From Neopusillimonas maritima (GTDB lineage Bacteria; Pseudomonadota; Gammaproteobacteria; Burkholderiales; Burkholderiaceae_B), in the NCBI RefSeq assembly GCF_040930455.2, contig NZ_CP170494.1: DNA of 64,000 nucleotides; one strand, 5' to 3'. Of this stretch, positions 9,289 through 18,667 are shown piece after piece (positions within the stretch are counted from its first letter, which is position 1; every line of letters begins with the position of its first letter). The translations under genes were made by a program, and so were the position numbers. The notes below the pieces were generated by a model. That model was not told where the DNA came from. It searched no databases and saw only the letters and a program-made list of their open reading frames with translations.

Positions 9289-10661
9289 ACGCTGTCTTTG
9301 CCAAAATTGCGCTTTTACCAACAGGTTGGGCGAGCAATGTCTATCTGCAGTGGAACGATAAAGGAATCCTGACATCCGTCGCTGTAAATAAAACCCATCC
9401 ATCCAACACGCCATCTGTTGAGCTGTTGCTCCCTGGAATGCCCAATCTCCATTCGCACGCCTTTCAACGTGCGATGGCCGGATTAACAGAGTATCGCTCA
9501 TCAGTCGACGACAGTTTCTGGAGCTGGCGCACACTCATGTACGCATTCGCACAAAAACTGAATCCCGACTTGCTTAAAGCGGTTGCAAGCCAGTTGTACC
9601 TGGAAATGTTGAAGGCCGGTTATACATCAACCTGCGAATTCCATTACATTCATCATGACCAAAATGGGCGTCCCTACGCCCCAGTTGAAGCACTCTCAAG
9701 CTGTTTGATTGAAGCCGCCGAACAAGTTGGCATTGGCCTGACATTACTTCCAGTCATGTATGAATATAGTGGTTTTGGGCAAACACCGCCGCATGCCGGC
9801 CAAGCTCGATTCATCAATTCACCCGACTGGATACTGTCTCTATTGGACCGTCTGGCAAAACAGTTCCCGGAACATGAGGGTCTTCGCTACGGCGTCGCAC
9901 CCCATTCCCTGCGTGCCGTTTGCGAACCCACGCTTAGAGAACTGCTTGAAAATTTAACCCACTGGAATCCGCTGGCACCGATTCACATCCACATTGCGGA
10001 ACAAACCAAAGAAGTGGAAGACTGCCTGGCCCATTACGGTCAACGGCCAGTTGAATGGCTGTTGAATCATTTTGACGTTAACAAGCGCTGGTGCCTGGTG
10101 CACGCTACTCACATGACTCAACAAGAAACCATCGCTGTCGCAAACAGCGGTGCCGTGGTTGGCATATGCCCTTCTACCGAGGCGAACCTGGGCGACGGCA
10201 TTTTCAATGGACCCGAATATTTGAAAGCAAACGGAACTTGGGGCATTGGGTCCGACAGCCACATTACGGTCGATGTTGCCGAAGAGCTACGTTTATATGA
10301 ATACTCACAGCGGCTGGCACGACGCCAACGAAACATACTGGCTTCTGATTCACAGCATTCTGTAGGCCATTATTTATATACGCACGCCTTAGCCGGCGGC
10401 GCACAAGCCAGCGCACGCCCCATCACCGGACTGGCACCCGGGCAACGAGCGGATGCCCTGTCGTTGAACGTGTCACACCCCGACCTGATAGGGAAAGGCG
10501 GCCATCAAATACTCGACAGTTTTGTTTTTTCGCGCCACGGTGGCGCATTAATTGATTCCGTACTGGTTGCAGGACAATGGCGTGTTCAAAATGGCTTCCA
10601 TGCGCAAGAAATCGCAATTCTGCAAGCCTATCAACGTGCCATGACAACCCTTTTGGCTTAA
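9285..10661 (+). CDS. hutF: Formimidoylglutamate deiminase
   Basis: 458 residues, an amidohydrolase-superfamily enzyme that hydrolyses N-formimino-L-glutamate to N-formyl-L-glutamate and ammonia. Metal-site motifs are MPNLHSHAFQRAMAGLTE near residue 50, HIHIAEQTKEVEDC, HATHM and IGSDSHITVD. Together with hutG it defines the five-step histidine route rather than direct release of formamide by HutG alone. The ATG overlaps the hutD stop. Confidence 0.95.
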   Translation: MNAVFAKIALLPTGWASNVYLQWNDKGILTSVAVNKTHPSNTPSVELLLPGMPNLHSHAFQRAMAGLTEYRSSVDDSFWSWRTLMYAFAQKLNPDLLKAVASQLYLEMLKAGYTSTCEFHYIHHDQNGRPYAPVEALSSCLIEAAEQVGIGLTLLPVMYEYSGFGQTPPHAGQARFINSPDWILSLLDRLAKQFPEHEGLRYGVAPHSLRAVCEPTLRELLENLTHWNPLAPIHIHIAEQTKEVEDCLAHYGQRPVEWLLNHFDVNKRWCLVHATHMTQQETIAVANSGAVVGICPSTEANLGDGIFNGPEYLKANGTWGIGSDSHITVDVAEELRLYEYSQRLARRQRNILASDSQHSVGHYLYTHALAGGAQASARPITGLAPGQRADALSLNVSHPDLIGKGGHQILDSFVFSRHGGALIDSVLVAGQWRVQNGFHAQEIAILQAYQRAMTTLLA

Positions 10662-10686
10662 ACGCCCCAAAGATCAAGGTTAAACC

Positions 10687-11505
10687 ATGAGTTCACTTGA
10701 ACCTGTTTTTAAATTTCATCGCGGTACCACCCCTTTACTGGTTTCCATGCCACACACGGGTGTGCATATTCCAGACGCCATTCGCGAAAACCTTACTGAC
10801 GCTGCACTGCGTTTGCCCGACACAGACTGGCATCTTGAGATGTTGTACAACTTTCTTCACGAAATGGGTGCCTCCGTCATCATTGCAACACACTCTCGAT
10901 ACGTTATCGATTTGAACCGCCCAAGAGACAATGCAAATTTGTACCCAGGACAAGATACGACAGGCCTGTGTCCGCTTGACACCTTCCACCGCGATCCAAT
11001 TTACATCAATCACGCCGAACCCGGTCCGGAAGAAATTTTGCAGCGCGTACAAAACTACTGGCTGCCCTATCATGAACAATTAAACGCCGAGTTAACGCGC
11101 TTGAAACAAACGCATGGCATCGCGCTGCTATGGGATGCGCACTCTATCTGCTCGCGCGTGCCGCGCTTTTTCGACGGTGTATTGCCGGATTTCAACATTG
11201 GAACCGCCAACGGCACATCATGTAACCCAGGCCTACAAGACGCGCTACAAAAAATCGCTGAAGAGTCCGGCTATACATGGGCGGTTAACGGCCGTTTCAA
11301 AGGTGGTCACATTACACGACATTATGGTCGCCCCGACCAACAAATCCACTCAGTTCAACTGGAATTATCGGAAGCAACATACATGCAAGAAGACTTTCCT
11401 TATTCTTTCGATAATACGCGCGCTGAACGCGTCCGCCCTGCGCTAAAGGCGTTCCTTGAGCAAATGGTTCAATGGGCAGGCAAACAATCAAAACGCACAC
11501 AATAG
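10687..11505 (+). CDS. hutG: N-formylglutamate deformylase
   Basis: 272 residues of the N-formylglutamate amidohydrolase family, releasing formate and L-glutamate in the last step of the pathway. Visible family features are LVSMPHTGVHIPD near the start, DTDWHLEMLYNFL, ATHSRYVIDLNRPRDN, LLWDAHSICSRVPRFFDG with conserved His and Asp, and FKGGHITRHYGRP. It is not the agmatinase-like formimidoylglutamase that also goes by HutG. AAGG lies upstream of the ATG, 25 bases after hutF. Confidence 0.95.
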   Translation: MSSLEPVFKFHRGTTPLLVSMPHTGVHIPDAIRENLTDAALRLPDTDWHLEMLYNFLHEMGASVIIATHSRYVIDLNRPRDNANLYPGQDTTGLCPLDTFHRDPIYINHAEPGPEEILQRVQNYWLPYHEQLNAELTRLKQTHGIALLWDAHSICSRVPRFFDGVLPDFNIGTANGTSCNPGLQDALQKIAEESGYTWAVNGRFKGGHITRHYGRPDQQIHSVQLELSEATYMQEDFPYSFDNTRAERVRPALKAFLEQMVQWAGKQSKRTQ

Positions 11506-11546
11506 CTACACCGTAGCCCTTAATTCCAGCATAACAAGGACTTCAT

Positions 11547-12797
11547 ATGACCGATGACACCAGACCCCAATGGGATGACCTATGGACCAACGTTCATCTG
11601 GCTACCCTTGCGCCAGGAACGGGCTATGGGGAAATCCGAAATGGCGCAATTGCGGTGAAAGACGGCCGCATCGCCTGGCTGGGCCCGCACGCAAATTTGC
11701 CGTCAAAAGCTCAGGTACAACGCGAACATAACGGGCAAAACTGTTGGCTCACACCGGGTTTAATCGACTGTCACACCCACATTGTTTACGCGGGTAACCG
11801 CAGCAATGAGTTTGAAGCCAGGCTTAACGGCGTGCCATATGAGGAGATTGCGCGCCAGGGTGGCGGCATCATCTCGACTGTTAAAGCAACACGGGAAGCC
11901 ACCGAGGAAGCATTGCTTAAGTCCAGTCTGCCTCGTGTCCAGGCCTTGCTAAACGAGGGCGTAACAACATTGGAAATCAAGTCGGGGTATGGGCTAGATA
12001 TAGCCACCGAATCGAAAATGCTACGCGTTGCAAGGAAAATTTCAACCCTGTTTCCTGTGCGCGTAAAAACCACCTTTCTGGGTGCACACGCTTTACCGCC
12101 CGAATACAAAGGCCGGGCAGACGACTATATTGATTTGGTCTGCTCGGAAATGCTCGACACGCTGGTTGGCGAAGAATTGGTTGATGCGGTGGATGCGTTC
12201 TGCGAAAACATCGGATTCACACGCGCACAAACCGAACGTGTTTTTCGCGCGGCACAAAAACACAAGCTTCCGGTGAAACTGCATGCCGAACAATTGTCCG
12301 ACCAAGACGGCAGCTCACTAACCGCCCAGTATAACGGGCTCTCCGCTGATCACCTGGAGTACCTCTCAAGCAACGGTGTTCGTGCCATGGCCCAGGCGGG
12401 TACGGTGGCGGTTTTGCTGCCAGGCGCATTTTATTATTTGCGTGAAACACGGTTACCGCCCATTGAAGTACTACGACAGCACGGTGTTCCTATCGCAATA
12501 TCCACTGACTGTAACCCCGGTACGTCACCGTTAACTTCGATTCTGTTAACAATGAACATGGCCTGCACCTTATTCCGTCTGACGCCGCTTGAAGCACTCA
12601 CCGGTGTTACCCGGCATGCGGCTCAAGCACTAGGCTTACAGCACGAAACAGGATCTTTACAGCCTGGCTATTGGGCCGATTTTTCGTTATGGGCCATAGA
12701 TCGTCCAGGGGATCTTGCCTACGCTATCGGTTTCAACCCACACTGCGCAACCGTGTTCAAAGGTCGCGTTGTTGACAAGAACTACAGACAAACTTAA
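11547..12797 (+). CDS. hutI: Imidazolonepropionase
   Basis: 416 residues, a metal-dependent amidohydrolase that opens 4-imidazolone-5-propionate to N-formimino-L-glutamate, between HutU and HutF in the pathway. Motifs are LIDCHTHIVYAGNRSNEFEA (HxH), TTLEIKSGYGLD, KLHAEQLSDQDGS, SADHLEY and ISTDCNPGTSPL. AAGGA lies upstream of the ATG at 11547. It is the last gene of the operon; its TAA overlaps the stop codon of the convergent MarR gene by two bases. Confidence 0.97.
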   Translation: MTDDTRPQWDDLWTNVHLATLAPGTGYGEIRNGAIAVKDGRIAWLGPHANLPSKAQVQREHNGQNCWLTPGLIDCHTHIVYAGNRSNEFEARLNGVPYEEIARQGGGIISTVKATREATEEALLKSSLPRVQALLNEGVTTLEIKSGYGLDIATESKMLRVARKISTLFPVRVKTTFLGAHALPPEYKGRADDYIDLVCSEMLDTLVGEELVDAVDAFCENIGFTRAQTERVFRAAQKHKLPVKLHAEQLSDQDGSSLTAQYNGLSADHLEYLSSNGVRAMAQAGTVAVLLPGAFYYLRETRLPPIEVLRQHGVPIAISTDCNPGTSPLTSILLTMNMACTLFRLTPLEALTGVTRHAAQALGLQHETGSLQPGYWADFSLWAIDRPGDLAYAIGFNPHCATVFKGRVVDKNYRQT

Positions 12798-13255
12798 GCA
12801 AAATTACCCCAAATCTTCTTCAACAAACGCTGAAACTCGTGTTGTTCCTCAATCGTTAACCCCTTCACTGAGCGCTCATAAATAGCCCAGGCCGGGGGCA
12901 AGACCTTGTGGAATTGCTGCTCTCCAGCCGACAGCAAATGAATTTCCAACACACGCTGGTCGGTTGCGCTGGGTTCCCGGCGCACATAGCCGGCCTTTTC
13001 CATCACAGTAAGCGCGCGCGACAAGGTCGCCTGATCCACGCCTGCCGCATTGGCCAGTGCACTAATACCCAAGCCATCGGTTTCACGCAAAAACGCCAGT
13101 ACACGCCAGTGCAGCAGCGTCATGCCGTGCTCACGCAATAAAACCTGGAAATCGGCATTAACAGCACCCGTGGTGCGATTAAGCACATAGGGCATAAACG
13201 TTTCATGGCCCTGGTATGTTTGCGTAAAGTCTTGTTCTTGTTTCGTGGGTTTCAC
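12794..13255 (-). CDS. MarR family transcriptional regulator
   Basis: About 153 residues from the GTG at 13255, with a winged helix typical of MarR: LHWRVLAFLRETDGLGISALANAAGVDQATLSRALTVMEKAGYVRREPSATDQRV, here quoted in part only by its key turns ISALANAAGVDQATLSR and KAGYVRRE. An in-frame ATG at 13312 would extend it but would overlap the upstream permease gene by 38 bases, and neither start has a strong Shine-Dalgarno sequence. It is the last gene of the dehydrogenase/NitT operon and probably regulates it. Its ligand is unknown. Confidence 0.85.
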   Translation of the reverse strand: MKPTKQEQDFTQTYQGHETFMPYVLNRTTGAVNADFQVLLREHGMTLLHWRVLAFLRETDGLGISALANAAGVDQATLSRALTVMEKAGYVRREPSATDQRVLEIHLLSAGEQQFHKVLPPAWAIYERSVKGLTIEEQHEFQRLLKKIWGNFA

Positions 13256-13274
13256 TTTCTTTGCCCGATTCTGA

Positions 13275-14027
13275 TTATCCGCTACGGTCGACCACCCGTT
13301 GTAGCGTGCCAATCAGCCAGTTTAACGCCAAGCCTACAATACAAATCCACACCAACGGCACAAACATATCCAAAGTTCGATAAGCACGGGCGGCAACGGT
13401 TAGCATGTGTCCCAAGCCGTCGGTGGACGCAATCATTTCAGCCAGAAAAACCACCACACAAGCAATAACACCCGCGACGCGCACACCAGCCAGAACCGTT
13501 GGAACGATTGACGGTAGTGTCACCTTCCACAAACAAGCAAGGTTCGATGTCCCCGCAGCTCGGGCAGACCAAATCAATTTGCGATCGACCGCACGTGCCG
13601 CCGACCACGTTGCCATAAGAACGGGGAACAAGGCATCAGCAACAATCAGCGCCACTTTCGACGCATTTTCGAAACCGAAAATCAGGATAAGGGCCGGATA
13701 CAGGGCAATCTTGGGAATGGGCGCCAGCAAACGCACCAAGGCGTCAAGCAATGCCGCACTAAAGCGCGATAATTGTGCCGCTAACCCCAGTACCACGCCC
13801 AACACAACCGCCAGACTTAATCCAATCGCCAGCCGGTACAAGGTAATACCAAAGTTGCCCCAAAACTCGGCGCTCGCTGCCTGCTCCAGCAAGCGAACGA
13901 CAATATCGGACGGCGCAGGCAAGAGTTGCGGCTCAATCAGCCCCGCCCGACAAACAACTTCCCAGACGACCAGCACAAACAAGGGAGAAATGCATAAACG
14001 CCCCCAACCCATCATGGTTTGAGTCAT
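13275..14027 (-). CDS. ABC transporter permease, NitT/TauT (SsuC-like) family
   Basis: 250 residues with about six membrane spans and the EAA-like loop AARAVDRKLIWSARAAGTSNLACLWKVTLPSIVPTVLAGVRVA (key part: AAGTS...KVTLPSIVP). It is of the SsuC/TauC type. ATG at 14027 overlaps the upstream permease stop (ATGA) and is preferred to the ATG at 14054 inside that gene. It is the second of two permeases in this importer, so the membrane part is probably a heterodimer. Confidence 0.88.
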   Translation of the reverse strand: MTQTMMGWGRLCISPLFVLVVWEVVCRAGLIEPQLLPAPSDIVVRLLEQAASAEFWGNFGITLYRLAIGLSLAVVLGVVLGLAAQLSRFSAALLDALVRLLAPIPKIALYPALILIFGFENASKVALIVADALFPVLMATWSAARAVDRKLIWSARAAGTSNLACLWKVTLPSIVPTVLAGVRVAGVIACVVVFLAEMIASTDGLGHMLTVAARAYRTLDMFVPLVWICIVGLALNWLIGTLQRVVDRSG

Positions 14028-14815
14028 GCGCCCCCCTCGTTTGAATCGGCCCAACGGGTTAAGTATCGCCGAACACGCTCGAAGAGCGCATCAAGCACAA
14101 AACCCAGTATCGCCAACACCAGGATGGCGGCATAAACCGTTGCATACTGCGCCATGTCCATGGATGTGAATAATAAATTCCCCACCCCTTCCTGGCGCGC
14201 AATCATTTCCGACGACACCATCACAATCAGGGCCATCACCACCCCAACCCGGCAACCAATCATGATTTCGGGTAACGCAGCCGGCAAAATCACCTTGAAC
14301 AAGCGGGCCACCGGCCCCATTCCCATCGCTTGCGCAACCCACACCAATTTACGCTCAACACGGCATGCTCCCTGGTAACTGTGGTAAAGCACGGGCAAAC
14401 TCACCCCCATGGCAATCACGAAAATTTTGGAAAAGCTACCCAAACCGAACCAAAGCATCAAAATAGGCATTAACGCCGCCTTGGGCATCGGGTAAGCCAA
14501 TGAAACCAAAGGGTAGAAAATTTGATAAATGATTCGGCTGCGCCCCATTGCCAGACCCAGGGGAATCGCCACCAATAACGCCCACACATAACCTGCAAAC
14601 ATTCGGCCAACCGACTGCAGAATTGCCCACAAAGCAGCAGGGTCGGTAATTAAAAAACGCAGCTCTTTCACTGCCGCTATCGGGCCTGGAAACGACGTGA
14701 AACCCAAAAACCGTGATGCAGCCGACCACAGCACGCCAAGAAAAAGTATTGCCAGCACGATGCCGACAGCGGGATGCTCGTACCATCGTAACGAACGACC
14801 TGCGGCCTGCTTCAC
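14024..14815 (-). CDS. ABC transporter permease, NitT/TauT family
   Basis: 263 residues, a second SsuC/TauC-type permease. The first membrane span is near residues 16-34, and the EAA-like loop is QAMGMGPVARLFKVILPAALPEIMIG. The start is GTG at 14815, which overlaps the stop of the ATPase gene (GTGA). It is translationally coupled to both neighbours. It pairs with the downstream permease. Confidence 0.88.
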   Translation of the reverse strand: MKQAAGRSLRWYEHPAVGIVLAILFLGVLWSAASRFLGFTSFPGPIAAVKELRFLITDPAALWAILQSVGRMFAGYVWALLVAIPLGLAMGRSRIIYQIFYPLVSLAYPMPKAALMPILMLWFGLGSFSKIFVIAMGVSLPVLYHSYQGACRVERKLVWVAQAMGMGPVARLFKVILPAALPEIMIGCRVGVVMALIVMVSSEMIARQEGVGNLLFTSMDMAQYATVYAAILVLAILGFVLDALFERVRRYLTRWADSNEGGA

Positions 14816-15576
14816 ACTTGCTCCTTCTCGGTAAGCAAGTTTTCAAGATGAACGATGTAGTTCTGGTAATCGCGATTCAGCAGCAGCTCTGCACGTACAC
14901 GTGGCCGCGGCAAGTCGATATCAATCACTTCCCGAACCGAGCCCGGACTGCCGGTTAAGACCACCACCCTATCGGACAAATACACCGCCTCATCAACCGC
15001 GTGGGTGACGAACAACACGGTATTGCGCAGTTGTTCCCACAGCGATAACAACTCGGCCTGCAACACCAGGCGCGTGTGCGCGTCCAATGCGCCGAACGGT
15101 TCGTCCATAAGCAAAATCGCAGGTTCATAAGCCAGCGTGCGTGCAATAGCGGCTCGCTGGCGCATGCCTCCAGACAACTCTCGCGGATAAAATCCGGCAT
15201 ATTTATCGAGGTTGACCTTCTCCAGCCACGACAAGGCGCGTGCTTGGGCCTGCGCTTTGGGTACACCCTGTTCACGCAAACCGTAAGCTACATTTCCCAG
15301 CACTGTTTTCCAGGGGAACAACGCATATTCCTGAAAAACCGGCCCGCGATCGGGGCCGGGTTGAACAATACGTTTGCCATCCACCTTAACTGCACCCTCG
15401 GTAGGTTGCTCGAAGCCGCCCACAATGTAGAGCAAGGTGCTTTTCCCGCAACCGCTTGGCCCAAGAATCGAGACAAACTGACCTGCGGGAATCTGCAAGT
15501 CGATATCCACCAAAGCCGGATGCGCCTTGCCGCGTGCCGTTTTAAACGTTTTATTCAGGTGCTCAATACTGATCAT
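14812..15576 (-). CDS. ABC transporter ATP-binding protein, NitT/TauT (SsuB-like) family
   Basis: 254 residues. Walker A GPSGCGKST, Q-loop PVFQEYALFPWKTVLGNV, signature ELSGGMRQRAAIARTLA, Walker B ILLMDEPFGALD and H-loop FVTHAVDEAVYLSDRVVVL are all intact. These are the hallmarks of nitrate/taurine/sulfonate/aliphatic-type importers. It starts directly at the stop codon of the binding-protein gene with no gap. Confidence 0.9.
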   Translation of the reverse strand: MISIEHLNKTFKTARGKAHPALVDIDLQIPAGQFVSILGPSGCGKSTLLYIVGGFEQPTEGAVKVDGKRIVQPGPDRGPVFQEYALFPWKTVLGNVAYGLREQGVPKAQAQARALSWLEKVNLDKYAGFYPRELSGGMRQRAAIARTLAYEPAILLMDEPFGALDAHTRLVLQAELLSLWEQLRNTVLFVTHAVDEAVYLSDRVVVLTGSPGSVREVIDIDLPRPRVRAELLLNRDYQNYIVHLENLLTEKEQV

Positions 15577-16572
15577 TTACTTTACCGGCGCAATAATATC
15601 GTCACGAACGAACTCTTTGATATCAAGCGATTCCTTCAAGAAACCGGCTTCATGGTAAAGGTCGAAAGTTTCCTGAATCGCATCGATATTAGGCTTCATA
15701 TTCGGTTCGCGATGGAAGTCTTTTGGTGTCAGCAAATATTTGGAAAATACTGCCGCCGGTGCGCGGGTAATTTCCGAAGTCACCTCCGCAGCCAACGCAG
15801 GGTTTTCCTTTAACTTGGCCATGGCATTCTGCAAATCTTTAACATAGGCCTTGACCACTTCAGGATTGGCATCGGTATAAGCCTGGCTGCAACCTTCAAA
15901 AATCTGCACGTTAGGATTTTGTACATCCAGCAGTTTGAATAAAGGCCGCAAACCGCCTTTTTCCTCATTCAAAACCGTGAACGGCGGAACCATGGGGCCG
16001 GCGTCAACACGCCCTGAGCGAATGGCATCGGCAGAAGGAGGAAAGCCGGTTTCAACAATTTTCACGTCTTTTTCAGGATCAAGTCCATTTTCTTTTAGCC
16101 AAAGCAGCATGTGGTAATACACGCCGGAGCCATACGCATTTGTACCAATCACCTTGCCTTTCAAATCTTGGGCCGATTTAATCGGACTATCTTCCTTAAC
16201 CGCCCAATACACCGAAAAACTACCGGGTTCTTCCGCCGCATGTTGTGCAACGATGTAAGGCTTCAAGCCGCTTTCAATATAACCTTGCGCCATCGACATA
16301 GGCGCCATCGTTGCGCAATCAAGTACATCGGCGCGCATGGCCTGAACCATCGGAGACGTTCCCTGAAACTGCGTCCATTTAATCGTGTACTTTTTACCTA
16401 AATCGGGGAAAAGTTCCGGACGCTTCATCATCAAATACTTTGATTCTTCAGCAGGAATTGTCCAGCCCACCCGCAGCTCCGGCACGTCGGCCGCTACGGC
16501 CGGCGCGTAAACAGTGGCGGCCAACGTAGCTGTTGCCGTTGCGGCCAGTAATGCTTTGACTTTAGTTTTCAT
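15577..16572 (-). CDS. ABC transporter substrate-binding protein, NMT1/SsuA-like
   Basis: 331 residues with a Sec signal peptide (MKTKVKALLAATATATLAAT, cut probably after APAVAA). The mature domain begins VPELRVGWTIPAEESKYLMM. The NMT1/SsuA fold is supported by IKWTQFQGTSPMVQAMRADVLD, APMSMAQG, and DLKGKVIGTNAYGSGVYY. The ligand is unknown. Known relatives bind taurine, alkanesulfonates, nitrate or thiamine precursors. Its start overlaps the end of the 3-hydroxyacyl-CoA-dehydrogenase-like gene by 11 bases. Confidence 0.87.
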   Translation of the reverse strand: MKTKVKALLAATATATLAATVYAPAVAADVPELRVGWTIPAEESKYLMMKRPELFPDLGKKYTIKWTQFQGTSPMVQAMRADVLDCATMAPMSMAQGYIESGLKPYIVAQHAAEEPGSFSVYWAVKEDSPIKSAQDLKGKVIGTNAYGSGVYYHMLLWLKENGLDPEKDVKIVETGFPPSADAIRSGRVDAGPMVPPFTVLNEEKGGLRPLFKLLDVQNPNVQIFEGCSQAYTDANPEVVKAYVKDLQNAMAKLKENPALAAEVTSEITRAPAAVFSKYLLTPKDFHREPNMKPNIDAIQETFDLYHEAGFLKESLDIKEFVRDDIIAPVK

Positions 16573-17569
16573 CGCTTATTTCCTTAACAGTGGTGGAAGG
16601 AATGCTTTGGTCCAAACCAAAATGCCGTAGCATGCCCAAAGTACGTGCCAGCACATCACGCCGGTACGCGTTCAAGTCGACGCCCTCGTAAGACAAAAAA
16701 CCATTTGCCGACCGCAAACCAATTTTCCCTTCATGCATATATCGTTTGATAATGTCTGGAGCGGCATATCGGGATGCGTCGAGGTTGTCGGAAAGATAGT
16801 GGCTGGCATGGTAAAGAATATCGTTCCCACCATAATCAATAAATTCCAGCACACCAATACTGGCGAAACGGAAACCCAAACCGTAGCGTGTCGCGCGGTC
16901 GATTTCTTCAACCGATGCAACGCCCTCTTCAACCATACGGGCCGCCTCGTTCATAATTAAAGTTTGCAGGCGTGGCACAATGAAACCGGGCGAGCAAGCG
17001 CACTGTACAGGCACTTTGCCAATGCCTGTGAGGCTCTCTTTCAATGCGTCCAGAGCTTCACCACTGGTTTGATCATGTGCACTGATTTCAACCAACGGAA
17101 TAACGTAGGCGGGATTCAACCAGTGCGCATTCATGAAACGCTGCGGGTGCGTCACCATACCGGCAAGTTCCGAAGCAAGCATGGTGGAGGTCGTGGACGC
17201 AATAATGGCCGTGTCCGGCGCGCCCTCACATATACGTTTCAAGGCATCGCGTTTAGCCTCCAGCGTTTCGGGCACGCCTTCATAAATAATTCCGGCGGTT
17301 TTCAATACGTCGCCGGAATGAGCCAAATCTACAATATCAATACGCCGTCGAATTGAGGCGACTTGATCTACACTAAATAATTCAAGATCGGCTAATTGTT
17401 GCAAGGCCGTAATCAGTTCTTGGTCGATCTCCTCAGACAAGGCCTGAAATTGCCCTGCATCACGCGGCTTGAAATCCACAACGGCGACACTTTGCCCACG
17501 AATGGCATAGGCCAGGGCAATTCCCCTGCCCATGCGCCCCGCACCAATTGCAATAATAGATGCTGCCAT
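16562..17569 (-). CDS. 3-hydroxyacyl-CoA dehydrogenase family protein
   Basis: 335 residues. The N-terminal Rossmann domain shows IIAIGAGRMGRGIALAYAI; the NAD-domain catalytic motif NAHWLNPAYVIPLVEI corresponds to the HFFNP...LVE of the family, and SPGFIVPRLQTLIMNEA leads into the C-terminal domain with GLGFRFASIGVLEFIDYGG. Relatives oxidise 3-hydroxyacyl-CoAs, 3-hydroxybutyrate derivatives or L-carnitine. The substrate cannot be read from the sequence. It lies three bases after the octopine-dehydrogenase-like gene and overlaps the binding-protein gene. The operon context suggests oxidation of an imported hydroxy compound. Confidence 0.85.
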   Translation of the reverse strand: MAASIIAIGAGRMGRGIALAYAIRGQSVAVVDFKPRDAGQFQALSEEIDQELITALQQLADLELFSVDQVASIRRRIDIVDLAHSGDVLKTAGIIYEGVPETLEAKRDALKRICEGAPDTAIIASTTSTMLASELAGMVTHPQRFMNAHWLNPAYVIPLVEISAHDQTSGEALDALKESLTGIGKVPVQCACSPGFIVPRLQTLIMNEAARMVEEGVASVEEIDRATRYGLGFRFASIGVLEFIDYGGNDILYHASHYLSDNLDASRYAAPDIIKRYMHEGKIGLRSANGFLSYEGVDLNAYRRDVLARTLGMLRHFGLDQSIPSTTVKEISDEN

Positions 17570-17571
17570 AT

Positions 17572-18648
17572 TCAGTGCTTTCCGGTAACCAGCATTTCAC
17601 GCAAATCATCTTTACCCAGACTTGCCAAACCCAGCGTTGCAAGCGAACGCGGCCCTTTGCGCAGATCTTGCCCGACAATGCCGCCGGCAATAGCCAGCAA
17701 CCCTTGGCTAATCGGCGCATCGATATTGGCCCAGTCTCCCACTGAAGCCTGAAATGACAAACCCAGCATCGTGTCTTCGGTCATGTAACGATGGTGGTGT
17801 AAGTCGATATGTTCACGCCAATCGCCGCTTTTCACCAACTTTTTATGCACATTCCCATACATCCATTTGTCACTGTTGTAATGATCGGCCAAAGGGAAAT
17901 GAGGTGCGCCGTAACCCAGCGCTTCGCGAATGGCAATGCGCTCCAGATCGAGCTTGTCGGTTACTGACCGGACCGCAGGTTGCGTTCCTTCGTTATGAAT
18001 GTCCCACGCTTCGAAATGCTGCAAAGGCGCTGCGTTCATCAGGATAAGTGGAGGATGAATAATAGGGCCTGCGTTCATCAATGCCCCCGACATCGCATCT
18101 TCACACGGTTCGATCACCGGGAACGCCTCGCGAATGACGCTTAAACCATGCTCGGTTCGAGCGGCTGGGTACACACCGGTAGGCAGCCGCGTTGCCCGTG
18201 TTGTAATCGCAACCGTGTTCGGACCATGTTTACGAACCAGCCAGGGCAATGTGCCTGTTTCCGCCCAGGTTACTTCGGCCTTGTTACCTGCCGCTTTCAC
18301 CGCTTCCGCCATAATGAAGCTGCCGAACGTGCCGGGCGGCAGGTACACAACCTGCCCATCGGTTAAATGGGGCGCCATCGCATGGGCGATATCCAGTTGA
18401 GCAAGAGCCGGGGTGGGAATAACGATGAGCTGCGCGCCTTTCAATGCCTCAGAAATATCCGTGCATACATGCGCGATTCTGATATCACGCTGGCCCTCTT
18501 CGTCTTTTACAGTAATGCAACCACTGTCAATAACGGGTTGCAACGCGGCGGTATCCCGCCGCCAGAAACTGACCTCGTGCCCAGCTTCGCTTAGGTCTGC
18601 GGCAGCCGCATAACAACCATGACCACCCCCCAAAACCGCTACTTTCAT
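17572..18648 (-). CDS. NAD/NADP octopine/nopaline dehydrogenase family protein
   Basis: 358 residues. A Rossmann fold opens with KVAVLGGGHGCYAAAADLSEAGHEV, and the C-terminal octopine-dehydrogenase domain has NAGPIIHPPLILMNAAP with the conserved catalytic His. Characterised members join or split opines, that is, amino acid plus keto acid. This protein could degrade an opine-like N-substituted amino acid, but other substrates are possible. It is the first gene of the 7-gene minus-strand operon. GGGAG precedes its ATG, and a promoter with a palindrome lies just upstream. Confidence 0.83.
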   Translation of the reverse strand: MKVAVLGGGHGCYAAAADLSEAGHEVSFWRRDTAALQPVIDSGCITVKDEEGQRDIRIAHVCTDISEALKGAQLIVIPTPALAQLDIAHAMAPHLTDGQVVYLPPGTFGSFIMAEAVKAAGNKAEVTWAETGTLPWLVRKHGPNTVAITTRATRLPTGVYPAARTEHGLSVIREAFPVIEPCEDAMSGALMNAGPIIHPPLILMNAAPLQHFEAWDIHNEGTQPAVRSVTDKLDLERIAIREALGYGAPHFPLADHYNSDKWMYGNVHKKLVKSGDWREHIDLHHHRYMTEDTMLGLSFQASVGDWANIDAPISQGLLAIAGGIVGQDLRKGPRSLATLGLASLGKDDLREMLVTGKH

Positions 18649-18667
18649 TCCAACTCCCTGTTAGCAA

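Noticed and set aside
15076..15813. 245-codon open frame antisense to the NitT ATPase and binding-protein genes
   Set aside because: It spans two well-supported genes on the other strand and shows no protein-like pattern.
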